Assembly (NCBI RefSeq): GCF_020829645.1
Contig: NZ_JAIVFS010000028.1
Coordinates: 1-64,000 of the forward strand
DNA length: 64,000 bases
Source: Nostoc mirabile CHAB5784
Lineage (GTDB): Bacteria; Cyanobacteriota; Cyanobacteriia; Cyanobacteriales; Nostocaceae
Reading direction: 5' to 3'
The notes under the pieces were generated by a model. That model worked only from the letters and a program-made list of their open reading frames with translations. It was not told the origin of the DNA and made no database searches. The translations under genes were made by a program, and so were the position numbers. Numbering within the stretch: the first letter of the stretch is position 1; every line of letters starts with the position of its first letter. Of the stretch, positions 17,831 to 26,338 are shown in pieces.

Positions 17831-18000
17831 CAGGGCTATTTCATTCTCCGAAAAGCCCGCCTCAGAATGAATTCTGAGTCTAATAGCGAAAGTCATCTAA
17901 AGATGACTGAGAAAAGGTTCTAGTCCGTTTTAACGGACTTTAGCTAAAAGCCAAAGAACTTTAGTTCTGGGCGGTTTATGTATAGAATGAAATAGCCCTA
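17831..18000. mobile_element. MITE-like element, family B copy 1 (170 bp, 10-bp target duplication)
   Basis: The ends are CAGGGCTATTTCATTCT on the left and, reversed, TAGGGCTATTTCATTCT on the right, differing only at the outer base. The flanks carry an exact 10-bp duplication, ATTCTGCTAT, at 17821-17830 and 18001-18010. The interior contains GTCATCTAAAGATGAC and AGTCCGTTTTAACGGACT hairpins and a GAACTTTAGTTC hairpin. It has no gene. A second copy in the opposite orientation lies at 60898-61066. The rest of 17638-18077 is unassigned. Confidence 0.88.
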
Positions 18001-18077
18001 ATTCTGCTATTGAATTGCTTTAACAATATTTTTGATGATAGATTACGATAAAATTAATCAAATTCTTAAGTAAAGCC

Positions 18078-18419
18078 ATGTCTGACTCAGTTCAGTATGT
18101 CACTAACGCACAGGGAGAGAAAGTTGGGGTATTGTTAGACTTAGAAACTTACCAGCAGCTAACTAACTTATCTATAGATTCTGAATTATTGATTGGTTTA
18201 AGTCTAGATGAGTTGCAAGCTTTAGCAGAAAGTTCTTTATTTCCTAAAACTCAGACACAATTACAGGAGTTGTTAATTAAAAATTCTGAAACTAATTTAT
18301 CAAATCAAGAAGCTGAAACTTTAGACAGGTTGTTGGTACAAGTTGACCAATTAAATATTGTTAAAACTAGAGCTAGATATACATTAAATATTTTTCAAAA
18401 TAAACAGCAAGAAGCGTGA
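18078..18419 (+). CDS. Small protein with Phd/antitoxin-like N-terminus
   Basis: A 113-residue protein. The first 30 residues (VQYVTNAQGEKVGVLLDLETYQQL) match the beta-strand start common to Phd/YefM-like antitoxin domains and to a cyanobacterial family found upstream of small HNH endonuclease genes. The rest is helical and acidic (SLDELQALAESSLFPKTQTQLQELL). Its stop overlaps the GTG start of an HNH-type remnant at 18416, so it was the first gene of a two-gene unit whose partner is now lost. The function is unproven. Confidence 0.7.
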   Translation: MSDSVQYVTNAQGEKVGVLLDLETYQQLTNLSIDSELLIGLSLDELQALAESSLFPKTQTQLQELLIKNSETNLSNQEAETLDRLLVQVDQLNIVKTRARYTLNIFQNKQQEA

Positions 18420-18472
18420 GTGTTTACATTCCTGTTGAATTACAAAATAAAATTTGCAAAATAAAATGCTGA
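18416..18472 (+). pseudogene. Remnant start of an HNH endonuclease gene
   Basis: The GTG at 18416 overlaps the preceding stop and begins VSVYIPVELQNKI. This is the usual opening of small cyanobacterial HNH endonucleases encoded directly behind this type of upstream protein. After 18 codons the frame ends at TGA 18470-18472, and no HNH core (CxxC or H-x-x-P) follows. The ABC permease gene starts inside it at 18466. A deletion has apparently joined the two. Confidence 0.55.
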
Positions 18473-19302
18473 ACTGGAAAAAAAAACGATCGCAAATTCT
18501 GCTAATGTATGCGCTATTGGGAGCGATCGCACTGGTGATGCTCTTTCCTTTACTGTGGCTAGTTAGTACAGCCTTGAAATCGCCTACAGAAAATATTTTG
18601 CAGTCGCCGCCACAGTTATTGCCTGCCTCACCTACACTAGATAACTTCTTTAGTGTCTGGAACTCTTTACCTTTTGGACAATATCTGTATAACAGTACTT
18701 TGGTGTCAGTGCTGACTGTGGGCTTAAATCTGCTGTTTTGCGCTTTAGCTGCCTATCCGTTGGCAAGATTATCATTTGTCGGGCGAGACTGGATTTTTGT
18801 GGCGATCGTCTCTACGATTATGATTCCCTTCCAAATCGTGATGATTCCCCTTTATATTTTGACAGTCCAGTTGGGTTTGAGAAATAGTTATTTAGGGATG
18901 ATTTTTCCGAGTTTAGCTTCTGCCTTTGGCATTTTTCTGTTGCGCCAAGCTTTCATGAGTGTCCCCAAAGAGATAGAAGAAGCCGCTCGGATGGATGGCA
19001 GTTCGGAGTTAGGTTTGTGGTGGCATGTGATGTTACCAGCAGTTCGCCCAGCATTGGTAACTTTAGCTATTTTTGTATTTATTGGTGCTTGGAGTGACTT
19101 TTTGTGGCCTTTAATTGTCATCCAAGACGAAAATTTATACACTCTTCCCTTGGGAGTCGCAAAGCTAGCAGGTACATTTTCCCTTGACTGGCGGTTAGTA
19201 GCTGCTGGTTCAATAATTGCGATCGCCCCAGTATTATTACTATTTTTATTTTTACAACGTTACATTGTACCCACAGAAGCTGGTAGCGGGGTCAAAGGTT
19301 GA
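18466..19302 (+). CDS. MalG-type ABC sugar transporter permease
   Basis: About 278 residues with six membrane segments. The EAA loop EEAARMDGSSELGLWWHVMLPAVRPAL is typical of carbohydrate importer permeases and contacts the ATPase. I chose ATG 18466 (MLNWKKKRSQ) over TTG 18454, because the earlier start lies in a short duplicated AAAATAAAAT stretch. No MalF partner, ATPase or binding protein is adjacent. A solute-binding lipoprotein gene lies 10 kb downstream. It is therefore an orphan subunit, as is common in cyanobacteria, and its substrate is unknown. Confidence 0.88.
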   Translation: MLNWKKKRSQILLMYALLGAIALVMLFPLLWLVSTALKSPTENILQSPPQLLPASPTLDNFFSVWNSLPFGQYLYNSTLVSVLTVGLNLLFCALAAYPLARLSFVGRDWIFVAIVSTIMIPFQIVMIPLYILTVQLGLRNSYLGMIFPSLASAFGIFLLRQAFMSVPKEIEEAARMDGSSELGLWWHVMLPAVRPALVTLAIFVFIGAWSDFLWPLIVIQDENLYTLPLGVAKLAGTFSLDWRLVAAGSIIAIAPVLLLFLFLQRYIVPTEAGSGVKG

Positions 19303-19409
19303 AGAAGAAAGTGGAGATGAGGGAGATGAGGGAGCAGGGGGAGATGAGGAGGCGGGGGAAGCAGGGGGAGAAATGACAAATGACCAATGACAAATGACCA
19401 ATGCCCAAT

Positions 19410-20132
19410 TCAATAAGCCCCAGTCTTTTTCAAGACTACCCAGATAGTTTTAACAATCAAACTCAGGTCATAAGTTACAGACCACTTACGTTGATAATCT
19501 ATATCCATCTTGACAATGGTTTCAAAGTCTGTAATAATAGAGCGCCCATTAGCCTGCCATTCTCCAGTAATGCCTGGTTTGACTCGCAATCTATCCCAGT
19601 GGTGTGGATCGTAATTGCTGACTTCATCAGGAGTGGGTGGACGAGTACCAACTAAACTCATGTCCCCTACCAGAACATTCCAAAATTGGGGAAATTCGTC
19701 TAAACTAGTACGCCGCAAAAATTTACCCACAGGAGTAATGCGAGGATCGTCAACAGATTTAAAGATGTGACCTTTGGCTTGGTTTTCAACTAAATGCTTG
19801 AATTTATCGGCATCGACGATCATCGAACGGAATTTCCAGATGCGGAAAGTTTTTCCGTTTAAACCACAGCGAATTTGGGAATAAAATATTGGACTTGGAG
19901 CATCTATAAAGGTAACAATTGCTACGGGAATTGCTATCATAAATGTAATTATCAGCCCCACAATGGCTCCAACAATGTCAATTAATCGTTTTCTCACGCT
20001 TAAGGTTGACGGGTGGAAAGGCTGTTGCGAGCAATTAACTGAATAAAGATAAAGATGGTTCACAAGGACTAACTTATCTACAACAGGACTTTTTGAATCA
20101 GTAGTGTAGACATGAACATAATTTTTAGGCAA
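19410..20132 (-). CDS. Polyprenyl-phosphate sugar-1-phosphate transferase
   Basis: The 240-residue protein has about 45 variable residues. A membrane segment follows (LIDIVGAIVGLIITFMIAIPVAIVTF), then the catalytic core: SPIFYSQIRCGLNGKTFRIWKFRSM, DPRITPVGKFLRRTSLDEFPQFWNVL, VGDMSLVGTRPPTPDEV and VKPGITGEWQANGR. Its TGEWQANGR and GTRPP variants separate it from the enzyme at 12400 (TGLWQVSGR, GPRPL), so the two probably initiate different glycans. The C-terminus KKTGAY is the normal family end. The minus-strand start at 20132 gives a normal length. Confidence 0.9.
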   Translation of the reverse strand: MPKNYVHVYTTDSKSPVVDKLVLVNHLYLYSVNCSQQPFHPSTLSVRKRLIDIVGAIVGLIITFMIAIPVAIVTFIDAPSPIFYSQIRCGLNGKTFRIWKFRSMIVDADKFKHLVENQAKGHIFKSVDDPRITPVGKFLRRTSLDEFPQFWNVLVGDMSLVGTRPPTPDEVSNYDPHHWDRLRVKPGITGEWQANGRSIITDFETIVKMDIDYQRKWSVTYDLSLIVKTIWVVLKKTGAY

Positions 20133-20401
20133 TTTTTATTGATTTTGTCAATACTACTGAGTGCTAAGATACACAAAAAACAAGCAATATAAAAACCGAA
20201 AACCTAAAGTTTACAGAATCTTTTAATTAAGGTGGAAAATTGTAAAATTCCAGTATTTCATAGCATCCAATAAAAAAAATAGTGTGATTGGTACACATCC
20301 AAAATATTACAGTGTTGAGAGCAGAAAGCCCATCAGGATCTTCGCGACTTAGAAAGACACATCCGTGATGTAAGTAAAACGGCGTAAATAATTAAAGGTT
20401 T

Positions 20402-20447
20402 GTAGTAAGGACTTTAGTCCTTCTTTTAGGACTAAAGTCCTTACTAC
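20402..20447. repeat. Perfect 20-bp inverted repeat in the 20133-20517 gap
   Basis: GTAGTAAGGACTTTAGTCCT (20402-20421) is followed by a six-base loop, TCTTTT, and its exact complement at 20428-20447. It is the only notable structure in the 385-bp gap between two leftward genes. It could be a dispersed palindromic repeat or a strong RNA hairpin upstream of the sugar transferase. No uridine run follows on either strand. Confidence 0.75.
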
Positions 20448-20517
20448 GAAATCGATTACAATAATTTTACATTACTAAACATATTTCAATTTATTCGCAC
20501 CGACTTACTTACTAATC

Positions 20518-23500
20518 TCAATGATTAACCTCTAAAGCGAAATTCACTAAGTATGCTTCCTCCAGTGATTGCTGATTACTAGCCTTGATTGCATCTAGAT
20601 AGCGACGCAAGGACAACAGTTGTTGGGAATTGGGGCGATATGTGAGACTGCCTTGTTTTTCAAAAAGTGGTGCTGTAGCGATCGCCTGATAGTCAGGATT
20701 TTCTTGCGAACTCTGAGTCAGCCAAGCCGAATCTGTAACTGAAGGTATCAAACCCGAAGGCAGTTCACCTTCCAAAAAAGCCAGCAGGCGTTGCTGACAA
20801 GTGCGAGTATTAATTCCACGACCCTCAAATAACTGGATAACTTCACCGAAAGATAAGGATCGGTCTGGTAGCAGCCGCAGCAATTCTGTAAATAGGAAAT
20901 AATCAGTGTATTGTTGCCTGGGTATATCTAATATCTGGGGATGCAGAGGCAGCATCGCCAAACCATAAGCAACGCGACTGCAATTAGGAGCGCCGTTTTC
21001 GCCGAGATATAAATCTTGAATAATCTTAGCGCTGGGGAGTTTTTGCCGTAGCCAACGATTCACCGTCCCGACACAAGCCACCCCACCAGTCAGGATAGCT
21101 TGATTAATGGATTCTGTAGGAATGCCACGGGCTACCAATAACTTGTTGAGTTCTCGGTTCAGGCGACGCACAAAGGGGATAAATACCTGGCTTTCTAAAT
21201 CTCGTCGCTGCAAAATCCACTGCTGATCGGCCAATTCTAAGGTAAAAGAGTCTTGGTGTTGCAAAATCAGCTTTAGAGCTAGTGCGGCATCTAATACCGC
21301 CTGTCCCAGTAGAGAACTTTCTAGACGCTGCTGGAGGCGAATCCGAGCGGTGATATCTGGCTCTCCGACTCTGGGTAGCTCTAATTCTTCCAACCCTAAA
21401 CTCTGCCAACGCATTTGGTCTAAACCGGGAATTGACGGTTGCCATTGCCAAGGATTATTGGTGATAGTTTTGCGTAGGCGTAGCCCGCCGCAGGCATCGC
21501 TTTGTGTTTCTTTTCGTGATTGCCGAGATTTAGGTGGTAATAGCAGCTGGCAGATTATATCTTGTTCAATTGCCTTACCAGCATAAGCAAAACTGTGGAG
21601 CATGAAATCATTGTATGTCAATTGCTGCAATGTTTCTGGGAGATTGACCAGCAACATTTCTGTGGCAGTTGTTCCAATGTTAATCACAAGGGTATTGCCA
21701 ACAATGGGATGTTCGCTGGTTTTTGCCGGATGAGAACCCTGATGTTGGCTTAATTTTACTTGCTCACCGTTAGCAGCATCGAGTTCTGGGAGTAAACTAG
21801 CGATCGCTTCTTCGACAAAAAAGACTTGCTGCGGATGTTGGATGAGTTTACTGGTGAGTAAAGCTTCCCGCACGTTAAAGCGGTATTGTTCCGACCAACT
21901 AGATGGACAGGTGCAAATTACACCAGCAATATTATTGATAATTTTGGGGAAATCTTGTTCGCTGATCCCCATAGCAGCAGCCATTAAACTAGGGGTGGTA
22001 CAAGTTTTTTCGGATTTGAGGGTTAATAGTAGCTTAGAGAGCGATCGCACAACCCAAATCAAAGGGCCTGCCGAAAATTCATTTAATTGCAAAACAGGTT
22101 CCCATTTCTGCCGTTCACTCTTGTAGGGAATGGCTACTTGTAAATAAGGCTTCAACTGCGCCGAGTAGAGATTATTTGTCGTCGGATCTGTTGTTGTCCG
22201 TGTTGCAGGAGTGTTGGCCGAGCGATCGGGTACTTTATCTTGGGCAACAGCCGCAGGTGCAGTCCGCTCATGTACTTGGATACTTTCGTTTTCTCCGTGG
22301 GGTACAGAAGCTCTAGGCAGATAAACCTCTGTTGGTAAACGAAATGATTCCTGGAAAGAAGTTCTTCCCGGCGGATTTTCTGCTGACCAATAGATAGGAT
22401 GTACAACAAAAGTAGAGCTATTTAATAATGCGGCAGAAATTCCTGTTGTACCTAAATCAATTCCTAAATACCAGACTGATTCTAGAACATTGAGCGAAAC
22501 TTCTGGATTGTTGATGGAGTTGGAAATTGGAGGTAAAGAACTTTCTTCATCAGGAGTTGTGACTTCATTTTCTTGTTCAGTTTCTACCTGGGGAACTGCC
22601 AAACTGGAGAAAGCAGCAGTTGAGTTATTTTCTTCTACTATTTGGAGATTTTCTGTTGGCGGCTCAGGGGAAGTTGTGGAAATTATGTCTTGATTTTGAT
22701 CAAGTGGTTCTGAGAAAATATTCAAGTTGGTAGCTAGCTGCCACTCAGAATTTAGCTGCCGATCAAAATTAGCCAAATCCCGATCTAATTGCTGCAATTG
22801 TTCTTCATCTAAAGAAATATCAAGTAGGGCTGGAGCCTGGTTTGACTCAACAGAAAGCAAGTTTTCTTGTGGCGAAGCAGCAATGTAGTTATCTGAAGAC
22901 AGTTCTGGCTGATCATCGTTAATTAATACTTCTGGTGTGGCGATCGCAATTTCCGCAATTTCTGCTACTTCTGGTGTAACTGGTGCTGTAGTTGTGCCAT
23001 TATCCACAGAAAATGATACTTCCAGCAGTTCCTGATCATTACTTGTATCAGGCAATAGCTCAGTTAGAGTATTAATTGTATCAGCGCTAGCTGGCTGATT
23101 GCCGAGCGGCAAGCTGTCTGTTGCGGAAACTGCTTGGGGCGTAGAGAAACTAACAAGCTCTAGGTCTGTATCTTCTTCAAAAAATAATTCTTCCTGTGAA
23201 TCTAATGATGCTGTAGTTTCTACTGGAGTCTGTTGGGTTGTTTGCGGGTGAACGTTGCTCAGATCGAACAGATCCGTCGTATCTGCTGTCACAGCCTCAA
23301 AATCTCCAGTTGGAGGCACAGATGCGCCCTCAGCGATGTTCAACGTTGATTCTGAGGCTGTGGAAACCTCAAGACTTGGATTATTAACATTACCAGTACC
23401 AAACAAACTGGCGTAAAGTTGGTCTACTTCATCACCAATTAACGCAGAAATATCTTGCGGTAATTCGGTCTGGTGAGAAGATTGAGACGAGTCCATACCA

Positions 23501-24549
23501 AGCTGCAACAGTACTGCATCTAAATCTTCTGCGATCGTAGTATCCTGTTGCTGATCAATTGTGAGTGAAGATGTTTCTGGCTGTATAAGCTCCAAGGGTT
23601 GGGGTGCAACTCCAGCAGTAATCTCGGCTGGATCAGCCAATGATGCTGGTGTATCAGATTCGACCTCAAGGATAGGGGATTGCTGCTGCAAATGCTGAGT
23701 CAAATTGTTGAGAAAGCTGGCCATCAACTGTTCGCCTTGCATCCCCTGACTATGCATTCTTGCCAATGCTTGCGACAGGGACTCGTGATAAGTATTAATG
23801 TTGCGCTGTAGTGCCTCAAATACTACATTTACAGTCCCATCTAGTGATAATAAACGTTGATCCAACTCCCTCGCCAGGTGAGTTAAACGCTCCGCAGGGT
23901 CTGGTGATTCTAGTAACGGTTGAGTTGCAGAGGTTGCTGGTTCTGAGTTTCCACTATTTGCTCCTGAAGAACTGGCGGAATTTTCCCGCCTCTGTGCTAA
24001 AAGTGGCGTTAAAGTTGGCACAAGACGACTCATGAGTACCTGTAAAAACTCGGTAATCATCTGCTCTTGGTTTGTCAACTGCTGCGCTAAGGAGTAATTT
24101 TGCAATCGCCTCTGCTCTAGCTGCCTAATTTCATGTATGAGAGCGGCTCGCTCTTGCAAGAGCAATTCTAATTCCGATCGCAATGGCTGGATCAAGCTCG
24201 AAAATTCACTTTTTAATAGTCCTGCCCCAACAGTACTCTGTTCCTGATTGGATTCGGGGCGGGGTAGTGGATACTGGTTATTACCTTGATCAATAAATTT
24301 TGTTAATAAAGGCGATGGCGGAGCCATCGCCAAGGGCGAACGCGGTTCTTCAGAAGACTGGTTTGGGATGCCGTTCTCTAATGCTCTTTTTTCTTGTAGC
24401 CTCACCAAGAAGTTGCGAATTCGTTCTAAAACTTCTTTAGGCTCTTGCGCCTGACCAGACAGAAATCTAGACACGCGCTTGCCACCACTGGCAAGTAAGT
24501 TGTCAATGTCTGCGATCAGCTTTTGAATTTCGTCTGCACTGGAAGTCAC
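20518..24549 (-). CDS. Giant Hsp70/DnaK-like protein with long N-terminal extension
   Basis: Starts with GTG at 24549. Residues 1-300 hold helical, coiled-coil-prone sequence (LLQERAALIHEIRQLEQRRLQNYSL). Residues 300-690 are acidic, Ser/Thr/Glu-rich and probably disordered. From about 690 an Hsp70-type ATPase domain follows: YLGIDLGTTGISAALLN (phosphate 1), NTLVINIGTTATEML (phosphate 2 variant) and QAILTGGVACVGTVNRWL near 1153 (adenosine site). The Hsp70 substrate domain is not evident; the C-terminal 150 residues are helical. A 29-bp repeat inserts DACGGLRLR near residue 1021. The role is unknown; it may be a scaffold or specialised chaperone. Confidence 0.8.
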   Translation of the reverse strand: MTSSADEIQKLIADIDNLLASGGKRVSRFLSGQAQEPKEVLERIRNFLVRLQEKRALENGIPNQSSEEPRSPLAMAPPSPLLTKFIDQGNNQYPLPRPESNQEQSTVGAGLLKSEFSSLIQPLRSELELLLQERAALIHEIRQLEQRRLQNYSLAQQLTNQEQMITEFLQVLMSRLVPTLTPLLAQRRENSASSSGANSGNSEPATSATQPLLESPDPAERLTHLARELDQRLLSLDGTVNVVFEALQRNINTYHESLSQALARMHSQGMQGEQLMASFLNNLTQHLQQQSPILEVESDTPASLADPAEITAGVAPQPLELIQPETSSLTIDQQQDTTIAEDLDAVLLQLGMDSSQSSHQTELPQDISALIGDEVDQLYASLFGTGNVNNPSLEVSTASESTLNIAEGASVPPTGDFEAVTADTTDLFDLSNVHPQTTQQTPVETTASLDSQEELFFEEDTDLELVSFSTPQAVSATDSLPLGNQPASADTINTLTELLPDTSNDQELLEVSFSVDNGTTTAPVTPEVAEIAEIAIATPEVLINDDQPELSSDNYIAASPQENLLSVESNQAPALLDISLDEEQLQQLDRDLANFDRQLNSEWQLATNLNIFSEPLDQNQDIISTTSPEPPTENLQIVEENNSTAAFSSLAVPQVETEQENEVTTPDEESSLPPISNSINNPEVSLNVLESVWYLGIDLGTTGISAALLNSSTFVVHPIYWSAENPPGRTSFQESFRLPTEVYLPRASVPHGENESIQVHERTAPAAVAQDKVPDRSANTPATRTTTDPTTNNLYSAQLKPYLQVAIPYKSERQKWEPVLQLNEFSAGPLIWVVRSLSKLLLTLKSEKTCTTPSLMAAAMGISEQDFPKIINNIAGVICTCPSSWSEQYRFNVREALLTSKLIQHPQQVFFVEEAIASLLPELDAANGEQVKLSQHQGSHPAKTSEHPIVGNTLVINIGTTATEMLLVNLPETLQQLTYNDFMLHSFAYAGKAIEQDIICQLLLPPKSRQSRKETQSDACGGLRLRKTITNNPWQWQPSIPGLDQMRWQSLGLEELELPRVGEPDITARIRLQQRLESSLLGQAVLDAALALKLILQHQDSFTLELADQQWILQRRDLESQVFIPFVRRLNRELNKLLVARGIPTESINQAILTGGVACVGTVNRWLRQKLPSAKIIQDLYLGENGAPNCSRVAYGLAMLPLHPQILDIPRQQYTDYFLFTELLRLLPDRSLSFGEVIQLFEGRGINTRTCQQRLLAFLEGELPSGLIPSVTDSAWLTQSSQENPDYQAIATAPLFEKQGSLTYRPNSQQLLSLRRYLDAIKASNQQSLEEAYLVNFALEVNH
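21472..21500 (-). repeat. 29-bp dispersed repeat, copy 2 (inside Hsp70-like gene)
   Basis: Identical over 29 bp to 2489-2517 and read in the same frame and orientation, giving SDACGGLRLRK inside the ATPase domain of the Hsp70-like protein. Confidence 0.9.
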
Positions 24550-25207
24550 TTTTAATACCTTACCTAGAAATATATGTCAACTAATCTGACAATTACTTTA
24601 CAATCACCGTATCCCTATGGGGAAGCAAGCGTCGCCCATAGGAAAAGTTTTGAGTGGCAAAAGCCCCTGCTTGGACTTGTGACTGTCATTATGTTATGGA
24701 TTACTGCGAGTCGTGGCAATCTTCAGTCAGCGTTTGTGTGAGAAGCTTAGTTTTACAGATCATTAATTGCCTATTTTTGAAAATCGCTAAAATACCTGAG
24801 CAATAGTATCCGCTCAATAAATCGGGGCGAACTACCAGTTCAGGAACGATTTTACGCCATTTGAGGCTTGTCACTGAACGATTTACCCCAGATTATTGAG
24901 CGGTTACGAGCAATAATTTACTCCCTTTAGTATCATTGGTGTTGTTTGCCTATATTCTGAACTAATCAAGTTTGCAGTGCAGCTAGCCCCTAAGCAATAC
25001 AACCGCCGGCTATAAACTACTTTTTGCAAAACTTTTAACCCGTTTAAACTTATAGGTAAAGATTATTTAGAAAAACCTTCTTGTCGCTTTCTTATGTAGC
25101 ATAGTTTAGTTTTCTTTTTGAAAGGGAGCTGTGCAATGATAGCTTAGGCTGAAAAATGGCGCTCTTGTTTGTTGTGTGTATATAGCCGCTTGAATAAAGA
25201 TGTCGTA
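24550..25207. other. Divergent intergenic region with large imperfect inverted repeat
   Basis: About 660 bp between the leftward Hsp70-like gene and the rightward Crp/Fnr gene. CCGCTCAATAAATCGGGG at 24810-24827 is nearly complementary to CCCCAGATTATTGAGCGG at 24886-24903, with the related words GGAACGATTTTACG and TGAACGATTTACC between them. This could be a small element or a regulatory RNA structure. The rest is AT-rich and must contain both promoters. No gene accepted. Confidence 0.5.
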
Positions 25208-25912
25208 ATGGAAGATCGATATAGCTTGCAAGCACAGGCTAATTCCTGGATGATCACGTCGTCGGCTCCCTTTTTTCAAGGGTTGCCACAAACTGCTGTA
25301 GAATCAGCCCTCATCCATCTTGTTACCCGCACTCACCCAGCCAATCAGGTAATTCTGCTGGAAAATGACTGGGGCGGTTCTGTGTATTTTATTCTGGACG
25401 GATGGGTAAAAATTCGCACCTACAATCTGGAAGGAAAAGAGATAACGCTGAATATTCTCGGCAAAGGGGAATTGTTTGGTGAAATGGCGGCGCTAGATGA
25501 AGTGCCTCGCTCCACAGATGTGATTACCTTAGCCCCGACGGTAATTGGTAGTATGCCTGCTCAGGATTTTGTCAAGTTACTTCAGGTAGAACCCTTAGCA
25601 GGAGTTCGATTGGCGCAACTAATGGCACGACGTTTGCGGCAAGTAAATCGCCGATTGCGGTTGCGGGAATCTGATAGCCAGTCACGGGTGGCAGATACGT
25701 TGGTATTTTTGGCAGAAGGACAGGGAAAAAAAGGGCAAACAGGAACCGAAATCCCGAATTTACCTCATCGGGAATTGAGTAGTTTGAGTGGACTGGCGCG
25801 GGAAACTGTGACAAGAGTGTTGACAAGGCTAGAAAAAAAAGGCTTGATTAAACGGGATCAAGACACTATTTGCATTCCCGATTTGTCAGCCTTGGAAAGA
25901 ATGATCGTGTGA
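25208..25912 (+). CDS. Crp/Fnr-family transcription regulator
   Basis: Start at ATG 25208 (MEDRYSLQ); upstream codons belong to an open frame without support. Residues 20-140 form a cyclic-nucleotide-binding-like domain (GSVYFILDGWVKIRTYNLEGKEITLNILGKGELFGEMAALDEVPRSTDVIT). The C-terminal helix-turn-helix is LPHRELSSLSGLARETVTRVLTRLEKKGLI. The phosphate-binding arginine-serine pair appears as PRSTD. It resembles cyanobacterial regulators distinct from NtcA. It lies upstream of DUF2232 and CobT-like genes on the same strand; the 420-bp gap suggests separate transcription. Ligand unknown. Confidence 0.9.
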   Translation: MEDRYSLQAQANSWMITSSAPFFQGLPQTAVESALIHLVTRTHPANQVILLENDWGGSVYFILDGWVKIRTYNLEGKEITLNILGKGELFGEMAALDEVPRSTDVITLAPTVIGSMPAQDFVKLLQVEPLAGVRLAQLMARRLRQVNRRLRLRESDSQSRVADTLVFLAEGQGKKGQTGTEIPNLPHRELSSLSGLARETVTRVLTRLEKKGLIKRDQDTICIPDLSALERMIV

Positions 25913-26338
25913 ACTACCTCAACCTATAGACGGACGAGGCTTCCCAATTCATCGGGAATAGCCTCTCTTGTCTCCGTAGTTCTATTGGTCTGACATTCCC
26001 TCCAAGGGCAGAAGTCCTGGTTCCCAAGACCCAAATCTTTTTCTTGCAACATATACCTATTAGCTTGGTTTTCGCTTATGGCATTGATGGTCAAGACACT
26101 AACTATAATACCCGAAAAATTGGTGATTCCGACGCTCGATGACTCGCTAGCGCTTTGCTATCATACATCGAATATTGATTTTTTAGTCAGCAAAAAATCA
26201 ATATTCGATGCAATTGTTATCACCCCCTGACAATCCCTACCTTATGAGTAAATTGTTCGCGTTAGCGTCTGTCTGCGACACGCGCAAGGGACGCAGAGAA
26301 GGTGGGGACTTTTGCAATCTGTTAAAAACTTGTCAGAT
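25913..26338. other. Intergenic region with a palindrome and GC-rich repeat
   Basis: About 425 bp without a gene. It contains a perfect inverted repeat at 26166-26210, listed separately, and a copy of the dispersed GCGTCTGTCTGCGACACGC-type repeat at about 26254-26300 just before the DUF2232 gene. The first 80 bases may contain the end of the Crp/Fnr transcript: AGGCTTCCC / GGGAATAGCCT forms a weak hairpin. Confidence 0.5.
26166..26210. repeat. Perfect 19-bp inverted repeat
   Basis: CATCGAATATTGATTTTTT (26166-26184), a seven-base loop AGTCAGC, and the exact complement at 26192-26210. The T-run/A-run placement next to the loop is unlike a terminator. Such a long perfect palindrome suggests a small mobile element or a protein-binding site. 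Confidence 0.75.

Noticed and set aside
17627..17923. 98-codon frame behind the catalase-like gene
   Set aside because: It runs into the element at 17831-18000 and has no protein features.
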